Assembly (NCBI GenBank): GCA_036003045.1 | Contig: DASYSS010000032.1 | Location: forward strand, 58,027-122,026 | DNA length: 64,000 nucleotides | From: Gemmatimonadaceae bacterium | GTDB lineage: Bacteria > Gemmatimonadota > Gemmatimonadetes > Gemmatimonadales > Gemmatimonadaceae | Reading direction: 5' to 3' | Shown: one piece after another, positions 61,534 to 64,000 of the stretch | How positions within the stretch are numbered: the stretch's first letter is position 1 | Layout: each line of letters opens with the position of its first letter | Notes under the pieces: model-generated | What the model was told of the DNA's origin: nothing | The model's database searches: none | What the model saw: only the letters and a program-made list of their open reading frames with translations | Translations under genes and position numbers: made by a program

Positions 61534-64000
61534 GTGGACGGCGCGCCTCGTGTAGAAAGGCGGCGTCCGTCGCGACTGTTGAAGTGGTATTTCGCCCTCA
61601 AATATCGCGTCTTCCGCCGGGAGCGGCGACCTCGCGACGAACGTCGTGGCCTCGTCATGCTCCAGATCGACGCGCTGGCGTACGCCGAGCTGCGTCGCGC
61701 GATCGAGCTCGGGTACTGCCCGACGATCGAGCAAATGGTGCGCGAGGAAGGGTACACGTTGCGCGGCTGGTTCTGCGGGCTCCCGTCGGCGACGCCCTAC
61801 TGCCAGGCCGGATTCTTCCACGGCGAGAACGACGGGATTCCGGCGTTCCGCTTCTACGACAAGGCAGAGCAGCGCGTCATCACGTGCAACACGCCGGCGG
61901 GCGTGCAGTACATCCGCGACCGCATCACCGCGCCCGGCGCGCTGGCGGGCGGATCGAGCTACGTGAACTTGCTCGACGGCGACGCCCAGAACGTCGCGTT
62001 CACCGTCGCGACGCGCGCACAGACGTCCGTCTTCGCGCGGCTCGGCGGGTGGCGCATGGCGATGCTCATGCTCATCCACCCGATCCGCGTGCTGCGCATG
62101 GGCGTTCAGGCCGCGCTCGAGTGGCTGCGCGAGGACTATGAGCGCAGCATCGCGGAACTGACGGGACGACGGACGCACAGTGAAGGACTCTTTCCGTTCA
62201 TCCGCGTGCTCACGGGCGTGATCGTGCGCGAGCTGCAAACGATGGCCGTGCTGCTCGACGTCTACCTCGGTGTGCCGGTCATCTACAGCACGTTCATGCA
62301 GTATGACGAGCTGGGACATCACTTCGGTCCGGCGAGTTTCCAAGCGCTGCGCGATCTGCGACGCACGGACGCGCGCATCCGCGAGATCCGTCGAATGATC
62401 CGCAACGCCGGTGGACGCCAGTACGATCTCGTGATTCTCTCCGACCACGGGATGACGCCGTCGGTGAGCTACCGCGTGCGCTTCGGCGAGACGCTCGGCA
62501 CGACGGTCGAGCACATCCTGCAGCGCGACGCGGCGCGGACGGGTGAGCGGGCGTTGAGCTCGAGCACCAGCTTCGCCCAGGACGGCGAGTACGCCGACAT
62601 GAGCGCGCGCGTCGTTGACGCCGTGGCCGAGGCGACGCCGGAGCGGCATCGCACGGTGCGTGGAATCATTCTGCGGGCGCGGGATTGGGTGCGGAGCAAG
62701 TACGGCCTTCGCGAGCTGATCCTGCCCGAGAAGTACCGCGTCGAGGCGGGACACGACGTCGTCGTCACGTACAGCTCCGACCTGGCGCTGTTGTACTTCG
62801 CCGACGACCCGCGCCCGCTCGACATCGACCAGATCGCCGACGACCGCCGGAAGGCCGCGCTGTACGATGCCCTGCTCGACCACCCGGGCGTCGGGCTGCT
62901 GGCGGCGCGAAACGGAACCGCGGTCCACGTGGAGAGTAGGACAGGTCGCGCGATTCTCGACGACGGGGTGACCCGCGTGATCGAAGGCGCGAACCCTCTC
63001 GAGCCCTACGGGACTTCTTCTCTCGTGATTCGCGCGCTCGAACGACTCGTTTCCCAACCGAACACCGGCGATCTCACGATCTTCGGGGCCTACGACGGAT
63101 ACGAGATCGTTTCGTTCGACGATCAGATTGGCGCGCACGGCGCGGCGGGCGGAAACCAGTTGCACCCGTTCCTGATCGGTCCGCCGGCGCTCGACCTCGA
63201 TCGACAGACCATCGACGACCCACGGGACGTGCATCGCGTGATTCTGTCGAAATACGTCACGACGGCGGCGCTGGCGTTCGTGTGTCTCGCCTTCGGCGGC
63301 ATGGGCGAGTCACTGCGCGCGCAACAACCGGCGCGGCGAGACACGACCGGCGTCATCGCCGGACGCGTGGTGGATGCGGAGAGAGGGGAGCGTCGTGCGG
63401 GGACCGCGGTCTCCGTCGTGGGCACGACGCAGGGGGCGATCGCCGACTCGGACGGCCGATTCGTCATTCGTGCGGTGGCCGCCGGTGATCGGACGATCCG
63501 CGCGCATTTGCTCGGCTACGCGACGCTGGATCGCGCGGTCGTCGTGCGCGCGGGCGACACGACGCGGATCGAGCTGCGGTTGCAGGCGGAGGCGCAGGTG
63601 CTGAACGCGGTGAAAACCGAAGCGCGGCCGATCGACCGCGAGCTGTTCGACTCGAGACCGGCGGTCGGAACGGTGCAGATCACGGCGCGCGCGGCGGAGG
63701 GAGTGCCGAAGCTCGGCGACCCGGACGTTCTGCGCATCGTGCAACTGCTGCCGGGGGTCGAAGCGCGCAACGATTTCTCGACGGGCTTCAACGTGCGCGG
63801 CGGCGAGGCGGATCAGAATCTCATACTCCTCGACGGCTATCCGATCTACAACCCGTTTCATGTCGGCGGGTTGTTCAGCACGTTCATCGATCCGACCGTT
63901 GGCGACATTACGCTCATGACGGGCGGATTTCCGGCGCGATATGGGAGCCGGCTGTCGAGCGTGCTCGATGTCCATTCGGCCGAAGAGCCGCGCGCCGGTT
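61534..64000 (+). CDS. Alkaline-phosphatase-superfamily domain joined in frame to a TonB-dependent receptor (3' end beyond window)
   Basis: The frame is open without a stop from before 61534 to 64000 (822 codons from GTG 61534). Residues about 40-560 are an alkaline-phosphatase-superfamily hydrolase without leader: metal ligand D46 in LQIDAL, nucleophile T87 in PSATPYC, D258/H262 in QYDELGHHFG, D304-H305 in LSDHG and H535 in IGAHG. Residues 569-597 are a perfect signal-peptide sequence (SKYVTTAALAFVCLAFGG ... SLRAQ), then a carboxypeptidase-like regulatory domain (606-690) and a TonB plug (about 720 on: LPGVEARNDF, NLILLDGYPIYNPFH). Most likely two genes whose boundary has no stop: the receptor probably starts at GTG 63238. 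A genuine fusion is the other reading. Confidence 0.8.
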   Translation, partial: MDGAPRVERRRPSRLLKWYFALKYRVFRRERRPRDERRGLVMLQIDALAYAELRRAIELGYCPTIEQMVREEGYTLRGWFCGLPSATPYCQAGFFHGENDGIPAFRFYDKAEQRVITCNTPAGVQYIRDRITAPGALAGGSSYVNLLDGDAQNVAFTVATRAQTSVFARLGGWRMAMLMLIHPIRVLRMGVQAALEWLREDYERSIAELTGRRTHSEGLFPFIRVLTGVIVRELQTMAVLLDVYLGVPVIYSTFMQYDELGHHFGPASFQALRDLRRTDARIREIRRMIRNAGGRQYDLVILSDHGMTPSVSYRVRFGETLGTTVEHILQRDAARTGERALSSSTSFAQDGEYADMSARVVDAVAEATPERHRTVRGIILRARDWVRSKYGLRELILPEKYRVEAGHDVVVTYSSDLALLYFADDPRPLDIDQIADDRRKAALYDALLDHPGVGLLAARNGTAVHVESRTGRAILDDGVTRVIEGANPLEPYGTSSLVIRALERLVSQPNTGDLTIFGAYDGYEIVSFDDQIGAHGAAGGNQLHPFLIGPPALDLDRQTIDDPRDVHRVILSKYVTTAALAFVCLAFGGMGESLRAQQPARRDTTGVIAGRVVDAERGERRAGTAVSVVGTTQGAIADSDGRFVIRAVAAGDRTIRAHLLGYATLDRAVVVRAGDTTRIELRLQAEAQVLNAVKTEARPIDRELFDSRPAVGTVQITARAAEGVPKLGDPDVLRIVQLLPGVEARNDFSTGFNVRGGEADQNLILLDGYPIYNPFHVGGLFSTFIDPTVGDITLMTGGFPARYGSRLSSVLDVHSAEEPRAG
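63238..64000 (+). CDS. Alternative call: TonB-dependent receptor from internal GTG start
   Basis: If translated separately, GTG 63238 gives MILSKYVTTAALAFVCLAFGGMGESLRAQ, a textbook signal peptide cut after the last Gln region. It is followed by a regulatory beta domain (GVIAGRVVDAERGE ... GAIADSDGRFVIRAV) and the plug domain. Such receptors import siderophores, vitamins or glycans through the outer membrane with TonB energy. The barrel lies beyond the window. This entry overlaps the previous one in the same frame and is an alternative to it. Confidence 0.6.
   Translation, partial: MILSKYVTTAALAFVCLAFGGMGESLRAQQPARRDTTGVIAGRVVDAERGERRAGTAVSVVGTTQGAIADSDGRFVIRAVAAGDRTIRAHLLGYATLDRAVVVRAGDTTRIELRLQAEAQVLNAVKTEARPIDRELFDSRPAVGTVQITARAAEGVPKLGDPDVLRIVQLLPGVEARNDFSTGFNVRGGEADQNLILLDGYPIYNPFHVGGLFSTFIDPTVGDITLMTGGFPARYGSRLSSVLDVHSAEEPRAG

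Noticed and set aside
60607..63234. 875-codon minus-strand frame opposite the phosphatase
   Set aside because: Composition is that of an antisense shadow; the plus strand has all phosphatase-superfamily motifs in order.

Overview
The window is GC-rich, tightly packed bacterial chromosome. The gene repertoire points to Gemmatimonadota, with Acidobacteriota as the nearest alternative: an ADOP-type permease beside a PadR regulator, many secreted beta-lactamase-fold hydrolases, secreted caspase and CHAT-type peptidases, small outer-membrane barrels, a B12-dependent ribonucleotide reductase and a TonB receptor with a carboxypeptidase-like regulatory domain. This assignment is inferred from gene content; there is no rRNA, tRNA or plasmid/phage backbone here to confirm it.

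1-9.7 kb holds a peptidase island in which every product has a signal peptide: a caspase-DUF4384 protein, a secreted protein of unknown function, a TPR-CHAT protein cut by the left edge, and, across a divergent lipoprotein and a small barrel, a second caspase. 9.8-12.8 kb has two divergent multi-membrane glycosyltransferases. 13-34 kb is a mosaic of short transcription units: two beta-lactamase-fold hydrolases, an S9 peptidase, ADOP/PadR, an ECF sigma/anti-sigma pair, DoxX, two alpha/beta hydrolases, aldose epimerase and GH51 arabinofuranosidase. Between these units lie five copies of one roughly 230-bp palindromic repeat (called R1 here). 34-39 kb is a run of small secreted or barrel proteins, three of which look frameshifted.

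39.4-56.4 kb is the housekeeping part: NrdJ, gamma-carbonic anhydrase, a DUF4139 protein, an operon of amidase, metalloprotease-propeller-barrel fusion and sugar dehydrogenase, a PP2C phosphatase, and the peptidoglycan recycling pair MurQ-AnmK. 56.5-64 kb carries a glycine-zipper lipoprotein, an ABC exporter overlapping a histidine kinase, a lone receiver, CcdA, and a long frame that joins an alkaline-phosphatase-superfamily domain to a TonB receptor without a stop codon.

The most unusual signal lies between the genes. Several unrelated families of long imperfect hairpins, each built from near-tandem units of about 9-16 bp (R1 in 17-34 kb; R2; R3 = GTGGACGGG units; R4 = CGCAGAT/TTCGCGGA units), occupy gene junctions. 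All three R3 islands begin directly after a TGA stop codon, and two of them supply the start region and leader peptide of the next gene.
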